A stretch of DNA of 64,000 nt. Origin: Allokutzneria sp. NRRL B-24872 (GTDB lineage Bacteria; Actinomycetota; Actinomycetes; Mycobacteriales; Pseudonocardiaceae). How positions within the stretch are numbered: the stretch's first letter is position 1; every line of letters starts with the position of its first letter. Under the pieces are notes generated by a model. The model was not told the origin of the DNA. It made no database searches and saw only the letters and a list, made by a program, of their open reading frames with translations. The translations under genes and the position numbers were made by a program. The stretch covers positions 1 through 64,000 of the forward strand of contig NZ_MUMH01000013.1 of assembly GCF_002155965.1 (NCBI RefSeq). The letters are read 5' to 3'. Below are positions 62,890 through 64,000 of the stretch, one piece after another.

Positions 62890-64000
62890 TCAGGGCAGGA
62901 GCTCCAGGACGGTGCCCGCACCGACGGTCCGGCCGCCCTCGCGGATGGCGAAGCCGAGGCCCTTGCTCAGCGCGATCGGCTTGCCCAGCTCGACGGTGAA
63001 CTCCACCGAGTCGCCGGGCAGCACGAGCTGGTCCTCCGCCAGCTCCACCACGCCGACCACGTCGCTGGTGCGGAAGTGGAACTGCGGCCGGTAGTGCGCG
63101 CCGAACGGCGTGCGCCTGCCGCCCTCCTCGGCGGAGAGCACGTAGACGCTCGCCCGGAACCGCGTGTGCGGCCGGACGCTGCCGGGCAGGCACACGACCT
63201 GGCCCCGACGGACGTCGTCACGGCGGACCCCGCGCAGCAGCAACGCCGCGTTGTCCCCGGCCTGAGCGCTCGGCAGCGACTTGCCGAACGTCTCGATGCC
63301 GGTGCACACGCTGGTCACCGTGGGGCCGAGCCCGACGACCTCGACCGCGTCGCCGACGCCGATCACGCCCTGCTCCACCGCGCCGGTGACCACGGTCCCG
63401 CGCCCGGTGATGGTCAGGATGTTCTCGATCGGCATCAGGAACGGCCGGTCCAGGTGCCGCACGGGCTCCGGGACGTAGCGGTCGACGGCGTCGAGCAGCT
63501 CCACCACGCTCGGCGTCCACTCCGGGTCGCCCTCCAGCGCCCGCAGCGCGGAGACCCGCACGACCGGGACCTCCTCGCCGGGGAAGCCGTAGGTGGTGAG
63601 CAGCTCGCGCAGCTCCAGCTCCACCAGGTCAAGCAGCTCCGGGTCGTCCACCGCGTCGGCCTTGTTCATCGCCACCACGATGTGCGAGACCCCGATCCGC
63701 CTGGCCAGCACCACGTGCTCCCTGGTCTGGGGCATGGTGCCGTCCTGCGCGGAGACCACCAGGATCGCCCCGTCCAGCTGCGCCGCGCCGGTGATCATGT
63801 TCTTCACGTAGTCGGCGTGGCCCGGCATGTCCACGTGGGCGTAGTGCCTGGTCTCGGTCTCGTACTCGACGTGCGCGATGTTGATGGTGATACCGCGCTC
63901 GATCTCCTCCGGCGCCTTGTCGATCTTGTCGAAGGCGATGTGCCTGGTGGCGCCGTCGCGCTCGGCGAGCACCTTGGTGATCGCGGCGGTCAGCGTGGTC
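62890..64000 (-). CDS. tuf: Divergent elongation factor Tu (5' end outside window)
   Basis: The C-terminal about 370 residues of an EF-Tu GTPase; the P-loop and N-terminus lie beyond 64000, where the frame continues open ([16 protein letters not shown]). Visible motifs are RGITIN (switch I), [10 protein letters not shown] (G3, with Met where most EF-Tu have Cys or Ala), MNKADAVDD (G4), VSALRAL (G5), and [10 protein letters not shown]. Several positions differ from housekeeping EF-Tu, for example [14 protein letters not shown] where PFFKGYRPQFYFRT is usual, and a LELLP end. No ribosomal-protein genes are downstream, so this may be a second, specialised tuf copy. Confidence 0.9.
   Translation of the reverse strand, partial: TTLTAAITKVLAERDGATRHIAFDKIDKAPEEIERGITINIAHVEYETETRHYAHVDMPGHADYVKNMITGAAQLDGAILVVSAQDGTMPQTREHVVLARRIGVSHIVVAMNKADAVDDPELLDLVELELRELLTTYGFPGEEVPVVRVSALRALEGDPEWTPSVVELLDAVDRYVPEPVRHLDRPFLMPIENILTITGRGTVVTGAVEQGVIGVGDAVEVVGLGPTVTSVCTGIETFGKSLPSAQAGDNAALLLRGVRRDDVRRGQVVCLPGSVRPHTRFRASVYVLSAEEGGRRTPFGAHYRPQFHFRTSDVVGVVELAEDQLVLPGDSVEFTVELGKPIALSKGLGFAIREGGRTVGAGTVLELLP

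Overview
The window is very GC-rich, densely packed actinobacterial chromosome with many GTG and TTG starts. Gene content (ergothioneine operon, aconitase with an AcnR-type operator, F420-type DUF385 protein, NlpC/P60 hydrolase, DUF1707 and DUF3558 proteins, ECF sigma factor with a zinc anti-sigma protein, 13E12-type HNH gene) suggests the order Pseudonocardiales, near Amycolatopsis, Allokutzneria or Saccharothrix. The 11-mer TCCACWGTGGA recurs across the window.

Layout: 1-2 kb, MobA-like transferase and a P450. 2-5.6 kb, Ser/Thr kinase converging on an NlpC/P60 endopeptidase. 5.6-7.2 kb, acyl-CoA synthetase. 7.3-11.5 kb, membrane protein, two tandem paralogous membrane-anchored proteins and a DUF4184 protein. 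11.5-23.1 kb, the main system: an eight-gene leftward operon. 23.1-24.4 kb, ECF sigma factor and divergent zinc anti-sigma protein. 24.4-27.2 kb, nested inverted repeats, a DUF222/HNH gene and a two-gene ABC exporter. 27.2-33.3 kb, aconitase and a large AAA/TPR regulator. 33.5-36.9 kb, TauE/SafE permease, LysR regulator, YCII protein, secreted unknown protein, DUF385 protein. 37-41.2 kb, egtABCD. 41.4-44.9 kb, secreted sugar dehydrogenase, acnR, DUF1707 protein. 45-47.5 kb, second P450 and an HTH/PIN toxin-antitoxin pair. 47.6-53 kb, POT transporter, LacI regulator, two CBS transporters behind a structured leader. 53-57.8 kb, amidase, ArsR regulator, SRPBCC/binding-protein fusion, predicted DNA glycosylase. 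57.9-64 kb, binding-protein/VWA fusion, kinase-like protein, membrane protein, nucleotidyltransferase, DUF1992 protein, and an EF-Tu gene cut by the window end.

The most important content is the 11.5-23.1 kb operon. It encodes an isonitrile-forming non-heme iron oxygenase, an FcoT-type thioesterase, an acyl-ACP ligase and a carrier-C-A-PCP-reductase NRPS. This is the isonitrile lipopeptide set known from Rv0097-Rv0101 of M. tuberculosis and the sco genes of Streptomyces. The operon then continues with a metallophore-type ABC importer and a Cu(I)-transporting ATPase, with all genes overlapping or within 11 bases. It therefore reads as a complete copper-metallophore (chalkophore) synthesis, uptake and copper-handling unit. 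The operon and the neighbouring anti-sigma gene have matching ECF promoter-like sequences (GGAACTC, then CGAC, with a 17-base spacer after GGAAC), each ending exactly 7 bases before the start codon. This ties the operon to the adjacent sigma factor.

A second regulatory link lies within the window: an exact match to the AcnR consensus overlaps the aconitase promoter, while acnR sits about 14 kb away.
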